From contig NC_079505.1 of assembly GCF_030052815.1 (NCBI RefSeq), positions 68,966,324 to 69,030,323 on the forward strand: a stretch of DNA of 64,000 bases, written 5' to 3'. A program made the translations under genes and the position numbers. This DNA comes from Hevea brasiliensis. Lineage: Eukaryota > Streptophyta > Magnoliopsida > Malpighiales > Euphorbiaceae. Positions within the stretch are counted from its first letter, which is position 1. Each line of letters starts with the position of its first letter. The notes below the pieces were generated by a model that saw nothing but the letters and a program-made list of their open reading frames with translations, made no database searches and was not told where the DNA came from. Shown here one piece after another: positions 11,448 to 24,588 of the stretch.

Positions 11448-14400
11448 TGTAACACCCTATTTGTATAGCCTGGTATATTTCACTGTTTCGGTGACCGGTG
11501 TCGATCTGGACAATTAAGAAAATTAGAACCACATCTAAGACATCTAGATAAGCCCTAAATGCAAATAATTAGTAATTGCCAAATAGTTAAGTATAAATAA
11601 GAAAAACAGAACACAAGAGGTTAAATGAGCTGGGAGTCACAGCGATGGGTGACCTTCTCGGGAATGACTGCGAGGTCAGTCTAAACTCAAATTTCGAACC
11701 GTAAAATATGACATTGCAGTCCTTAGGACCATTGTGAACACAGTGAAAAAGAGAAAATCACAAAAAAGAATTGTTAAGCAGGTCAAATAATTAGGTCAGG
11801 AATCCGGAAGAAATATTGAATTACTTGCAAACCAGATCCAACCTGCGAGGGGTAATTTGGTCAATTCACTCCTAGAGCTGACTCCTGACCTAACTGTCCA
11901 ATAAAATAAGAGAAAAGAAAATTTCGGAATTAAGAATTAAATTAAAGAAGTAAATGGAAAATAAATGAAAAAGAAAAAGAAGAAAAGAAAAAGTTTATTT
12001 GCATCATGCATGACATAAGCATGATGCAATAAACCTAATTTTTAATTATTGAAATTTGTGGATAAATACCACTAAAAAGGGACCAAATTAAAGGAAAAAA
12101 AAAAAAGAATTTACTCTTCTTCTACAAGTTGGCCGGCCACCCCTCTCACTTCTCTCTTTCCTCATTTCATCCTCCACCATTAATAACCATACCCTTAGCT
12201 TCACAAACCCTAATCTAGCCATAATTTCCCTAAAGTTTCTTAAATAAATCTTGTCCTTGAACCTTGATTCATCTATTGACAACAAAAAGAAGAGGAAAGA
12301 AGTGGAATTTGGGAAGAGAGAAAAGCCACACAAAGAGGTTAGTTATCCATTCTTTGATTTCTCTTTATATTCATGCATATCTACTTGAATTAATTTAGAT
12401 TTGAGGGAAATCAAACAAAAATAATTATTGAGGGACCAAATAGAAAATTTATCCAGCTAGGGTTAGGGTTTGATATGAATGAGTTTGATGATTTTGAATG
12501 ATTATTTGAGGTGAATTAGGTGTGTAGAACATGAATACACACTTTAAATTGCATTAGGTTGAACTTTGTGTGTAGCTAGGGTTTTGAATATGTGAAAAAT
12601 TGAATAAAATTTTGAGAATTGGCCAAATGATGTTATTGACCTTATTTGAGTTGAGAAATAGTCAATTGTGACTATTTGTGGTGTGTATGAATTGTTGGAA
12701 ACAAGTTCCAATTCGGATTGGTGAGGGTCAATCTGCAGGTAGCTTGACCTAGGTCCCTTTCAGGGACCAAAACTAAAAATTTACCAACCCAAATGGTGTG
12801 AGGCCAATTGGGAATGAAACTAGACACAAAATGACACATTTTTCATTTAGGAATCATGCCCAGAAAGTGACCATAACTTAGTGAACAATTAGGTTAAATT
12901 TGGATTGGGCACACTAGCCTGTACAAAAAATGACCAAATGAACAATAGTTACGTAAAGGACCATAACTTGGTCTAGGAAGGTCCAAATGACCTGAAGTTT
13001 TACCCGTGGAAAGCTGAGACATAGGCCTACAACTTTCATGAAGAAAACAAACTCAAATTTTGACCATAACCTGTTTGAAAATCCACCTGTAGTCAACCAC
13101 AAAAATTGTTAAAATCCAGAATTTGCCCAGAATTCTGGGTAACACCAAATCCGGCCAGCCATGTTCAAATGGCTATAACTTAGACTACAAAACTCTAAAT
13201 GGAGTGATTCAAAAGGGGAAATAAGATTAACACAATAAGGAACAATTTCTATGAAGAAAACTTAGCCAAATTATCACAGCAATATGACCAATAGAATAGT
13301 GCAAAACTGAACACTAAAACTGAAAATTTGAAATTTGTACCTAAGAGACTTGAAGTTTGAGAAAATAACCAAAACCAACAAATTAGGTAATCAAAATATG
13401 GTATGTGGGTGAAATTAGAATTTCCATACCTATTAAGCATTAGAAAGTCAACGAATTGACTTGAATAGTATCGTGAATAGTAACCCCAAAATACAAATTT
13501 CAAAGAACGTCAAATTAAGCATATTAAAGTTAGATTTGAAATTATTTTTGGACTTACGATAATTTATGATACTGAAACACTGTAAAATTATGTGTTTCAG
13601 TGGAAAAGAATACCGAGAAAGAACCCGAAGCATCGAGTCAAGGCCAAGAGGCTACTCGTATAAGGTTTGTGCACAACATAGAATTTCTGTAAATTTTCTT
13701 CTGCAAATTGTTTTGAATGAATTGAGATATTAAATTGTGACTCAATTGTATTGACATGTTTATTATGCTTTTGACTTAAATTGTTGAAAGTTTACTTGTA
13801 TGTGTTTGAAATGGCAATAAATGTTTAGTAAATTGCTAAGACAGTTTTGAAACCATAGTGTCATGACCATATATTTGAATGCCTCACTAGCGTGATTAGT
13901 GGGGGAAATTAGTTTTGAATTTTGATTCCTTCTCTGGCTGAAGTGTTGAGGTCTGTGCCAGTAGAAGAAGAAATTTGAATGGATATCTATATATTTGAGC
14001 TAGCTAGCCTTATGATTTCTCATAAGCTTTCGGCTATTGAGATGAATATATTTCGAATGGCATGATATAACTGTGTGTTTTTATGAAATTGATTTGAGAA
14101 TTCCTAAATGAAATTGTTGGACTAAAAGTTTATGAATCATGTTTTGCATATGTCTTCCATTTTCAGTAATGTATTTGAATAAGTATAATTTGAATTATGC
14201 ATAAATGTTATTTTAGTATGTTGTGCACCATTGAGTCATAGTACTTAGCGATGGCTGTTATTGCTTTCGCAGATATAGAGACTAGAGGAGCAGCAGAGTG
14301 AGCTGCTGAGGATCTTATAGTCACCTTTCCTGAAGTTTTGTCAGGTATAAATTTATACTTTGAATGTTATGTTTATATTTGTGTATGTAACTGTATGTAT

Positions 14401-14919
14401 ATGTAAAAACTGGTCATGAGCAGTTGTATAAAGTTGTAATAATATCATTTTGGATTTGCTAATGTAAAGTTATTGATAAATGTAATTTATTTTTATTTTA
14501 ATGAAAAATGAATGGAAATATTGAGTACTATTTTGATGACAATTGAGTTGTGAATTATTGATTTGAATTTTGGAGTTTGAGAAATAATGTTAAAGTTTGT
14601 TGTGGTAGTTGTTGAGTTGATAAAATAAATTATTAGAAGTGTTTTTATAGGTTTTTGAAAAACTATTTTCTTAAAATACAGATGGCACTCTGCCGAAATT
14701 TTTCTAAAATTTGCGTAAAAATAAAATGGAAAAAAAAATTTAAACTAGTTTTTAAACTTAAATTAAATGTAAGAAAATGCTCACCACTTCCAAAAAGCAA
14801 GAAAATGGTTTTAAAATCCCTTGTAGGGTACTTAATGAGTTATCGGTAGGTGAAGTTCGGTAGTTCATTAGGTATTCTATGAGATCATGTTATGCCTCAC
14901 AAAGGGGTAAGGTGTGACA
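11448..14919 (+). repeat. 5' LTR of Tekay element
   Basis: Begins tgtaacaccctatttg and ends ggtgtgaca. It contains sequence such as caaatggctataactt and a microsatellite-like gaaaaagaa tract near 11960. ORFs inside it, on both strands, are not conserved between the two LTRs beyond sequence similarity and are not taken as genes. Confidence 0.93.
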
Positions 14920-14927
14920 TGTTTTAG

Positions 14928-14939
14928 TGGTATCAGAGC
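14928..14939 (+). other. tRNA-Met primer-binding site of Tekay element
   Basis: tggtatcagagc, complementary to the 3' end of plant initiator tRNA-Met, lies eight bases inside the 5' LTR end. Confidence 0.9.
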
Positions 14940-15107
14940 GAATTTTTGAAGTATATTTTAACTTGTGAGTTTGTGTCTTTTCTTTGATAAGTACAACTGC
15001 TCAATGTCCTTATTTGTTACATACAGTGCATTACATCATAAATATGAACTAACGGAGAGAATCTCCTTGTGTTATTTGTTCAGGAGATATCTTAACTCCA
15101 ATTTGAA

Positions 15108-18100
15108 ATGGAAGAAGGGGATTGCTTAGTTGAGCAGTCAGTAGAGGCTGAGACCCAAGGGGAAGCCCCAGCTCTCCAAAATATTAGTGGGTTAGTGGCA
15201 CCAGCCCCACAAATGCCACAATTTCCAGCACAGTTTACCCAGCAGATGGTTGCAATGTTCCAACAAATAGTTAGAAGCATGCCTACCCAAGCTCCACTTC
15301 AGACACCTGTGGTGCAACCACAGCCTCTAGCCAGGCAGTATGACAAGCTACTTAAGTATGGGGCTATAGAGTTTAAGGGTACAGTGGACCCTTTAGAGGT
15401 AGAGCAGTCGTTGGAGAGAATGGATAGAGTGTTTAAGAAGCTGCACTGCCCAGATGAACTAAAATTTGAATACTCAGTGTCCTTATTGCAAGAGGATGCG
15501 TATGACTGGGGGAAGACCATCCCCCATAGTTTGGCAGAAACACCGATATTGACCTAGGACGACTTCATCATAGAGTTCAGACAAAAATATGTCCCAGATG
15601 CATATGTGGATTAAAAACTACAAGAATTTCTGAGTCTGAAATAAGGCAATAGATCAGTGGCAGAATATGAAAAGGAATTCTCCCGCCTAAGCCACTATGC
15701 TGGGAGTTTCCTGTCTACCAGCAAGGAAAGGTGCAAGAGATTTGAGACCGGGTTGAAGCCCAGTTTAAGGATGCAAGTAGTAGGATTCAGACACAGTAAC
15801 TTCTCAGAGCTCATCTCTCAGGCACTTGAGTTAGAAAGAATTGAATTAGAAGCAACACCAGTGAAAGAGAAAGCTGAGAAGACTGAAAAATCAGAGAAAG
15901 AAAAAGGTGAAAAATCAGTTGAACAAAGTCCCAGTGGTACATCTGGAAAAAAGAAGAAATTTGGGGGACCTAACAGAGGTAGAGGTGGAAGTTTTGGAAG
16001 GGGCAGAGTCTCTGGACAGATACCCCCTAGATATGGTCAGCAGTCGACTAGGGGTTCATACCCGCCCCTGTGAGACATGTGGCAAGATTCATGGGGGAGA
16101 ATGCTATTAGGCAACAGGAGCTTGCTTTAACTGTGGAGGCAAGGGACATCTTGCTAAGAACTGCACCAGTGCCCCTAGATTTGGTCCAGCTCCTACTACT
16201 ACAGAAGGATCCATTCAAAGTCTTGCTACTTGAGGTTCACAACCGGTTGGCAGAGGAAGAGGTAGAGGTAGAGGCAATGCTTCTGGTAGTCAGGGGATTG
16301 CTCCAGCCAGGGTTTACATGATGAGACAGCGGCAAGAGACTGAGACTTCTGATGTTGTAGCCGGTACATTCTCTATCTCTGATCAAGATGTATTTATATT
16401 GTTTGATTCAGGTTCAACCCACTCATATGTTAGTGCTAGCATAGTTAGTTCCCTTGCGGTTCCGTATGCCAAAATGGATTTTGAAGTGCTAGTAACTAGT
16501 CCATTAGGACAAGAGGTCCGGGTCAATAGAATCTATAGAGATTGTCCTTTGGTGATCCAAGGACATACTTTTTTGTCAGATTTGATTGAAATGCCCTTCA
16601 GAGATTATGATATTATCTTGGGCATGCATTGGTTAGCCATGCATCACGCCATGATTGACTGTAGACTGAAGACAGTCACTTTTGGTCTCCCTCTGTACGG
16701 TGATGTGGTAATACATGGGGAGAGGCAGTTATTGCCATCAAATATCATTTCGACTGCACTAGCCAGAAGGATGATCAGAAAGGGGTGTGAAGCATATTTG
16801 GCATATGTGATAGACACCCAAGTGGGGAGTCCAGCACTGAGGGACATCCCTACAGTATGTGACTTTCCGGATGTGTTTCCTGATGAATTGTCACGATTAC
16901 CTCCAGAAAGAGAAGTGCTATTTTAGATCGATGTTATGCCTGGTGTGGACTCAATCTCCATAAAACCATATAGAATGGCACCAGCAGAATTGAAAGAGTT
17001 GAAAGTGCAATTGCAAGAACTGCTTGATAAGGGCTTTATCCGCCCTAGTGTGTCACCTTGGGGAGTGCCAGTGTTGTTTGTTAAGAAGAAAGATGGCACT
17101 CTCCGGTTATGCATTGACTATCAACAGTTGAATAAGGTGACAATAAAGAATAGATACCCTTTGTCCTGCATTGATGACTTGTTTGATCAGCTGAGGGGCG
17201 CAGTTATATTCTCCAAAATTAACCTGAGATCAGGTTATTATCAGCTAAAAGTACAAGAGCAGAGTATTCCTAAAACTGCCTTTAGAACCCTCTATGGCCA
17301 TTATGAGTTCTTGGTCATGCCATTCGGGTTAACTAATGCTCTGGCTACTTTTATGGATCTAATGAACACTATCTTCAGAACATACCTCGACCAGTTTGTT
17401 GTGGTATTCATAGATGATATATTGGTCTACTCGATGAGTGCAGAGGAGCATGATAGACATCTGCGAATTGTACTGCAGACTTTGAGGGAGAAACAGCTAT
17501 ACGCCAAATTGTCAAAGTGTGAATTTTGGCTAAAGAAAATATCCTTCTTGGGGCACGTAGTATCGATTGAGGGCATCAAGGTAGATCCAAGTAAGATAGA
17601 AGCTGTTCTTAATTGGAGGCCACCCAGAAATATCACTGAGATTCGTAGTTTTATGGGTTTAGCTGGATACTACCGTCGTTTTGTGAAGGGATTCTCCATG
17701 TTGGCATCTCCATTGACTAAGCTACTTCGAAAAAATGTGAAATTTCAGTGGACGGATAAATGCCAGTAGAGTTTTGATGAGTTGAAGAGATGTTTGACTA
17801 AAGCTCCAGTCTTGACTTTACCTACCCTGAGTAAAGAATACATAGTATATAGTGATGCTTCTCATAATGGGTTAGGTTGTGTACTGATGCAAGATCGGAA
17901 TGTCACTGCATATGCATCACACCAGTTGAAACCGCATAAGAGGAGCTATCCGACACATGACCTGGAGCTTGCAGCTATTGTATTTGCTCTTAAGATCTGG
18001 AGACATTATTTGTATGGGGAGAAGTGCTACATATATACAGATCATAAGAGTTTGAAGTATCTGGGCACCCAGAAGGAGTTGAATTTAAGACAAAGGAGAT

Positions 18101-19737
18101 GGTTAGAGTTGATAAAAGACTATGATTGTCTGATAGACTTTCAGCCAGAGAAAGCTAATGTAGTCGCTGACGCCTTAAGTCTCAAGACTATGGCAAGTCT
18201 ATGGGTTTCTCCTTTGTCTATGGTTCATGAGTTGAGAGTATTGCATGCCAGCTTAAAGATTAATGATGAGGGGCAGACAGTAGTTGCATGGCATGTACAG
18301 CCAGTGTTGATTGATCAGATCAGAATGGCTGCTCAGAATGATCAGAAGTATCAGAACCTGTTGGAAGAAGTCCGGCAGGGCAAGAAACCTGAGTTCTCAG
18401 TGAGAGATGACGACTTACTACTACACCAGAGCAGAATGTGCATTCCTAATGATGTTGATTTGAGGCAGATCATTTTGAAGGAAGCACATGAGTCTCCTTT
18501 TGCTATGCACCCTAGTGACATAAAAATGTATAGAGGGATGAAAGAGCACTACTGGTGGATGGGTATGAAAAGAAATGTGGCAAAATTTGTTTTCAAATGC
18601 CTAACTTGTCAGCAAGTAAAGGCAAAGCATTAAGTACCAGCTGGTTTGTTACATCCACTACCAGTACCAGAATGGAAATGGGAGAGAATAACTATGGATT
18701 TTGTGATGGGACTTCCGAGGACACAGAAGAGTTATGATGCAGTATGGGTTATAGTTGACAGACTAACTAAGTCTGCTCATTTTCTGCCTGTCCGAATGGA
18801 CTACAGTTTAGAAAGATTGGCCAAGTTATACATAGATGAGATTGTAAGACTGCATGGAGTGCCAGTATCCATTGTATCAGACAGAGACCCTAGGTTCACT
18901 TCTAGATTTTAGGGTAATCTTCAGAGAGCCCTAGAAACTAGATTGAACTTCAACGCGGCATTCCACCCACAGACAGATGGCTAGTCTGAGAGAGTAATTC
19001 AGATCCTGGAGGACATGTTACGGGCTTATGTGATTAAGTTTGAAGGTAGTTGGGACACACACTTGCCTTTGATTGAGTTTGCTTACAACAACAGCTACCA
19101 ATCAAGCATTGGGATGCCTCCATATGAAGCTTTGTAGGGCAGAAAATGTAGAACCCCATTGTGTTGGGATGAGGTAGGCGAAAGAAAGATAATTGGGCCA
19201 GAAATTGTTCAGGTAACTGAAGAGAAAATCAGATTAATAAGAGATCGACTTAAGACTGCATCAGACCGTCAGAAGTCCTATATTGATCTGAAGAGAAGGG
19301 ATATTGAATATGCAGTGGGTGAGAAAGTATTCCTCAAGGTTTTCCCTTAGAAGAGAATTATGAGATTCTGCAGAAAGGGGAAACTGAGTCCTCATTTCAT
19401 TGGGCCATATGAAGTTCTGAAAAGAGTGGGTCCTTTGGCATATTGTTTGGCACTATCTCCAGAGTTGGAGAAGATACATAACGTCTTCCATGTGTCTATG
19501 TTGAGGAAGTACAGATCAGACTCATCTCATATACTACCAGTGGAAGAAATTGAAGTGAATCCAGAGCTCACATATGAGGAAGAACCCATAAAGATTCTGG
19601 CTTATGAGGTGAAGCAGCTACGATATAAGCAAATACCGTTAGTGAAAGTGCTGTGGAACCATCATTCGGGCCAGGAGGCTACTTGGGAACGAGAGGAGGA
19701 CATGAGGAAACAGCACTCACAGCTGTTCAGAGACTGA
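15108..19737 (+). pseudogene. Tekay gag-pol polyprotein, broken by stops and a frameshift
   Basis: Gag runs from ATG 15108 in one frame to about 16060; a one-base shift then moves the reading to the next frame, which holds the CCHC knuckle (CFNCGGKGHLAKNC, 16119-16160). The protease motif LFDSGSTHSYV follows at about 16399. RT spans about 16960-17500 with the catalytic FIDD at 17407-17418. RNase H follows (YSDASHNG near 17847, [10 protein letters not shown] near 18037), then integrase with its zinc finger (LTCQQ near 18605), DFVMGLP and [11 protein letters not shown] chromodomain-like C-terminus is at about 19590-19737 (KVLWNHHSGQEATWERE). In-frame stops lie at 15555, 15612, 15642, 16111, 16231, 16924, 17767, 18631, 18910, 18982, 19135 and 19348, most explicable as CAG/CAA/TGG transitions. 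The encoded machinery would copy and integrate the element; this copy cannot make an intact polyprotein. Confidence 0.93.
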
Positions 19738-19785
19738 TTACCAGGTAAAATTTTGAGACGAAATTTATTTTAAGGGGGGGAGAAT

Positions 19786-22700
19786 TGTAACACTTATTTA
19801 TATAGCCTGGTATATTTTACTGTTCCGGTGATCGATGTTGGTCCGAACAATTAAGAAAATTAGAACCACATCTAAGACACCTAGATAAGCCCTGAACGCA
19901 AATAATTAGTAATTGCCAAATAGTTAAGTATAAATAAGAAAAACAGAACACAAGAAGTTAAATGAGCAGAGAGTCACAGCGATGGGTGACCTTCTCGGGA
20001 ATGACTGCGAGGTCAGTCTAAACTCAAATTTCGAACCGTAAAATATGGCGTTGCAGTCCTTAGGACCATTGTGAACACAGTGAAAAAGAGAAAATCACAA
20101 AAAAGAATTGTTAAGCGGGTCAAATAATTAGGTCAGGGATCCTAAAGAAATATTGAATTACTTATAAACCGGATCGAACCGGCGAGGGGCAATTTGATCA
20201 ATTCACTCCTAGAACTGACTCCTGACCTAACTGTCCAATAAAATCAGAGAAAAGAAAATTTCAGGATCAATAATTAAATTAAAGAAGTAAATGGAAAATA
20301 AATGAAAAAGAAAAAGAAAAAGAAAAAGAAGAAAAGAAAAAGTTTATTTGCATCATGCATGACATAAGCATGATGCAATAAACATAATTTTTAATTATTG
20401 AAATTTGTAGATAAATACCACTAAAAAGGGACCAAATTAAAGAAAAAAAAATAGAATTTACTCTTGTTCTACAAGTTGGCCGGCCACCCCTCTCACTTCT
20501 TTCTTTCCTCATTTCATCTTCCACCATTAATAACCATACCCCAAGCTTCACAAACCCTAATCTAGCCATAATTTCCCTAAGGTTTCTTAAATAAATCTTG
20601 TCCTTGAACCTTGATTCATCTATTGACAATAAAAGGAAGAGGAAAGAAGTGGAATTTGGGAAGAGAGAAAAGCCACACAAAGAGGTTAGTTATCCATTCT
20701 TTGATTTCTCTTTATATTCATGCATATCTACTTGAATTAATTTAGATTTGAGGGAAATCAAACAAAAATAATTATTGAGGGACCAAATAGAAAATTTATC
20801 CAGCTAGGGTTAGGGTTTGATATGAATGAGTTTGATGGTTTTAAATGATTATTTGAGGTGAATTAGGTGTATAGAACATGAATACACACTTTAAATTGCA
20901 TTAGGTTGAACTTTGTGTGTAGCTAGGGTTTTGAACATGTGAAAAATTGAAGAAATATTTGAGAATTGGCCAAATGATGTTATTGACCTTATTTGAGTTG
21001 AGAAATGATCAATTGTGACCATTTGTGGTGTGTATGAATTGTTGAAACCAAGTTCCAATTCGGATTGGTGAGGGTCCATCTGCAGACAGCTTGACCTAGG
21101 TCCCTTTCAGGGACCAAAATTGAAAATTTACCAACCCAATTGGTGTGAGGCTAATTAGGAATGAAACTAGACACAAAATGACATATTTTTCATTTAGGAA
21201 TCATGCCCAGAAAGTGACCATAACCTAGCAAACAATTAGGTTAAATCTGGATTGGGCACACTAACCTGTACAAAAATGACCAAATGAACAGCAGTTACGT
21301 AAATGACCATAACTTGGTCTAGGAAGGTCCAAATGACCTGAATTTTTACCAGTAGAAAGATGAGACATAGCCCTACAACTTTTATGAAGAAAATAAACCC
21401 AAATTTTGACTATAACCTATTTGAAATTCCACCTGCAGTCAACCACAAAAATTGCCAAAATCCAGAATTCTGGGTAATACCAAATCCGGCCAGCCACGTT
21501 CAAATGGCTATAACTTAGGCTACAAAACTCCAAATGGAGTGATTCAAAAAGGGAAATAAAGTTAAGATAATAAGGATCAATTTCTATGAAGAAAACTTAG
21601 CCAAATTATCACAACAACATGACCAATAGAATAATGCAAAACTGAACACTAAAACTGAAAATTTGAAATTTGTACCTAAGAGACTTGATGTTTGAGAAAA
21701 TAAACAAAATTAACAAATTAGGTAACCAAAATGTGGTATGTGGGTGAAATTAGAATTCCCATACCTATTAAGCATTAGAAAGTCAACAAATTGACTTGAA
21801 TAGTATCGTGAATAGTAACCCCAAATTACAAATTTCAAAGAACGTCAAATTAAGCATATTAAAGTTAGATTTGAAATTATTTTTGGACTTATGATAATTT
21901 ATGGTATTGAAATACTGTAAAATTGTGTGTTTCAATGGAAAAGAAGAACCCGAAGCATCGAGTCAAGGCCAAGAAATGACTCGTATAAGGTTTGTGCATA
22001 ACATATAATTTCTGTAAATTTTCTTCTGCAAATTGTTTTGAATGAATTGATATATTAAATTGTGACTCAATTATATTGAAATGTTTATTATGCTTTTGAC
22101 TTAAATTGTTGAAAGTTTACTTGTATGTGTTTGAAATGGTAGTAAATGTTTAGTAAATTGCTAAGATAGTTTTGAAACCACAGTGTCATGACCATATATT
22201 TGAATGCCTCACTAGCGTGATTAGTGGGGGAAATTAGTTTTGAATTTTGATTCCTTCTCTTGCTGAAGTGTTGAGGTGTGTGCCAGTAGAAGAAGAAATT
22301 TGAATAGATATCCATATATTTGAGCTAGCTAGCCTTGTGATTTCTCATAAGCCTTCGGCTATTGAGATGAATATGTTTCGAATGGCATGATATAACTATG
22401 TGTTTTTATGAAATTGATTTGAGAATTCCTAAATGAAATTGTTGGACTAGAAGTTTATAAATCATGTTTTGCATATGTCTTCCATTTTCAACAATGTGTT
22501 TGAATAAGTATGATTTGAATTATGCATAAATGTTATTTTAGTATGTTGTGCACCACTGAGTCATAGTACTCAGCGATGGCTGTTATTGCTTTCGCAGGTA
22601 TAGAGACTAAAGGAGCAGCAGAGTGAGCTGCTGAGGATCTTGGAGCCACCTTTCCTGAAGTTTTGTCAGGTATAAATTTATACCCTAAATATAATATTTA

Positions 22701-23241
22701 TATTTGTGTATGTAACTGTATGTATATGTAAAAACTGGTCATGAGCAATTGTATAAAGTTATAATAATATCATTTTGGATTTGTTAATGTAAAGTGGTTG
22801 ATAAATATAATTTATTTTTACTTTAATGAAAAATTAATGGAAATATTGAGTACTATTTTGATGACAATTGAGTTGTGAATTATAGATTTGAATTTTGGAG
22901 TTTGATAAATGATGTTGAAGTTTGTTGCGGTAGTTGTTGAGTTGATGAAATAAATTATTAGAAGTATTTTTATAAGATTTTTAAGAACTATTTTCTTAAA
23001 ATACAGACGGCACTCTGTCGAAATTTTTCTAAAATTTGGGTAAAAATAAAATTAAAAAAAATTTAACTAGTTTTTAAACTTCTATTAAATGTAAGAAAAT
23101 GCTCACCACTTTCAAAAAGTAAGAAAATGGTTTTAAAATCTCTTGTAGGGTACTTAATGAGTTATCGGTAGGTGAAGTTCGGTAGTTCATTAGGTATTCT
23201 ACGGAATCATGTTATGTCTTACAAAGGAGTAAGGTGTGATA
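19786..23241 (+). repeat. 3' LTR of Tekay element
   Basis: Colinear with 11448-14919. It starts tgtaacac after a G-rich polypurine tract and ends ggtgtgata, the terminal CA having become TA. It is followed by target-site copy tgaaa at 23242-23246. Confidence 0.93.
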
Positions 23242-24421
23242 TGAAAAATAGGCTACTTTGAGTCTATTTTCACCTCCAATTGGCCTCATACTAATTGGAG
23301 TCACACATTTTCAGTTATGGGTCAATAAACCCACTGGACTCATTGAGTCCAAACCTGCAAAAAATTGAACACTCCCAATATCTCAATTCCTTCAACTTCC
23401 TTACTTTAATTTGCATGCAATACACTTTTATAAGCAACAACCTCAACTCAATAGGTCAATTTCAATATTTACACCAAGTCCTCAAGCACTTACACAAATC
23501 CTAGTTTTCAAAGTTTTAAATTTTCACAAACACTAGACGATCAAACACCCAAACATTTCAACTCATCACACATTCTCATGGAACCATTTTTCATCACTTA
23601 AAAGCAACAAACTTCAAGTTCCATGGCTACCAAAAATTCAAGAGTTCTTTCCTCAAGATTTTCTTTTTATTTCATGCACATTTTCACTTGATTTAGCATG
23701 ATATTCATGCTTAAAGAAGAGATTAAAAGTTTAAAGCACTAACCTTTTTGGATGTCTTATAAAACTTCAATTTTCTTATTTCTTTTTGGTATCTATAGCT
23801 TCCTTAGATTGTGAGGAGTATGTTTTGTGAAGTAGGCTTTGGGTTTTGGTGTGTGGAAGCTTGGGAAATCAAGCTTGGAAGCTTGACAACAATGGAGGAA
23901 ATGGGGGAGAGGTGTGCCGGCTCCAAGGGGAAAGAGAGAGAAGAAGTGGAGGTGGAAGATAGAAGTTGGGTGGGAGCTTGTCTTGTAGTGTGTATTTATA
24001 TTTTTATATGTGTACTTAATTTGTTTTAAATTTTCATAAGCTTTTCTTTTCTTTTCTTTTCTTTTCTTCTTCTTTCTTTTCTAATTCAATTCATAAAGTT
24101 TTAATTCATACTAATTATTTTAATTCTCTAAATTTTTAATTTGACATTTAGGTCAAAATTTACCTTTGAGGGTGAAATGACCAAAATGCCCTTAGTAGTG
24201 CATATTGGGTTATTTTTATTATTTTTTGTACTAATTTATAAATTTTCTAAATTTTAATTTATTTTTCTCTACATTTTTCTTATATTTTCTTAACATTTAT
24301 TTCTTCAATTTATGCCTCGTCACTATAGTCTAGGTGTAGTTTCAGACATTTTGACTGTCCGAACAGACATGAATCATCGAAACAGTAAAATGTATGGACT
24401 ACCTATGGTGAGGGCATTACA

Positions 24422-24588
24422 GTTTGATGAGGAGCATTAGTTGAATGAGTGTTTTGTATTTTTTTTGTCTTCTTTCACATTTGATTATGATCGCTTATTC
24501 AAATTCGGGACTTCACTAGAAATTAACTCTGATACCATTAAACTAAACTATCAATATTTTTCTTTTTTTTTTCTATTTTATTGATAAG
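24422..24588. other. Spacer with an isolated PBS-like motif
   Basis: Short stretch between the split LTR and the solo LTR. It includes aactctgataccatt (about 24524-24538), whose reverse complement resembles a tRNA-Met PBS. No LTR end is recognisable next to it, so it may be a retroelement scrap. The last five bases, ataag, are the left TSD of the solo LTR. Confidence 0.4.

Larger units (their letters stand above)
11448..23241 (+). mobile_element. Complete Tekay-type Ty3/gypsy chromovirus with TSD TGAAA
   Basis: 5' LTR 11448-14919 (3472 bp) and 3' LTR 19786-23241 (3456 bp) are closely similar with scattered substitutions and small indels. A PBS (tggtatcagagc) lies at 14928-14939 and a PPT (aaggggggagaa-like) just before 19786. 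The element is flanked by a perfect 5-bp target-site duplication, tgaaa at 11443-11447 and 23242-23246. Between the LTRs is a gag-pol reading region in the order gag, CCHC, PR, RT, RNase H, INT, chromodomain. LTRs over 3 kb plus a C-terminal chromodomain are typical of the Tekay/Del chromovirus lineage. It is inserted in the older minus-strand LTR. Stops and a frameshift make it non-autonomous today. Confidence 0.95.
62..24421 (-). mobile_element. Split 5' LTR (~3.5 kb) of a minus-strand Tekay-like element, host of two later insertions
   Basis: The LTR survives as three segments: 62-715, 9752-11447 and 23247-24421, together about 3.5 kb, matching the ~3.47-kb LTRs of the Tekay copy nested in it. 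On the minus strand it begins tgtaatgccctcacc (24421) and ends ...gggcatcaca (62), followed by the tRNA-Met PBS. The reverse complement of 550-690 has the same order of motifs as the 3' LTR region of the nested Tekay (a gtgcacca-like box, a gcgatgg box, a gagcagcag-like box), so it is a related subfamily. The gaps are filled by an Athila element and a complete Tekay. The right target-site copy should be gtttg (24422-24426); the left one is outside the window. Orientation and continuity are inferred from the fit of the segments. Confidence 0.7.

Noticed and set aside
14928..14939. tRNA-like sequence tggtatcagagc
   Set aside because: It is the retrotransposon primer-binding site. No cloverleaf can be built around it, so no tRNA gene is called.
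12088..20680. Minus-strand ORFs at 12088-12333 and 20279-20680 with similar proteins
   Set aside because: The similarity only reflects that they occupy the same position in the two LTRs of one Tekay element.
23811..24029. 72-aa plus-strand ORF
   Set aside because: It lies within the third segment of the split Tekay-like LTR and has no recognisable domain.
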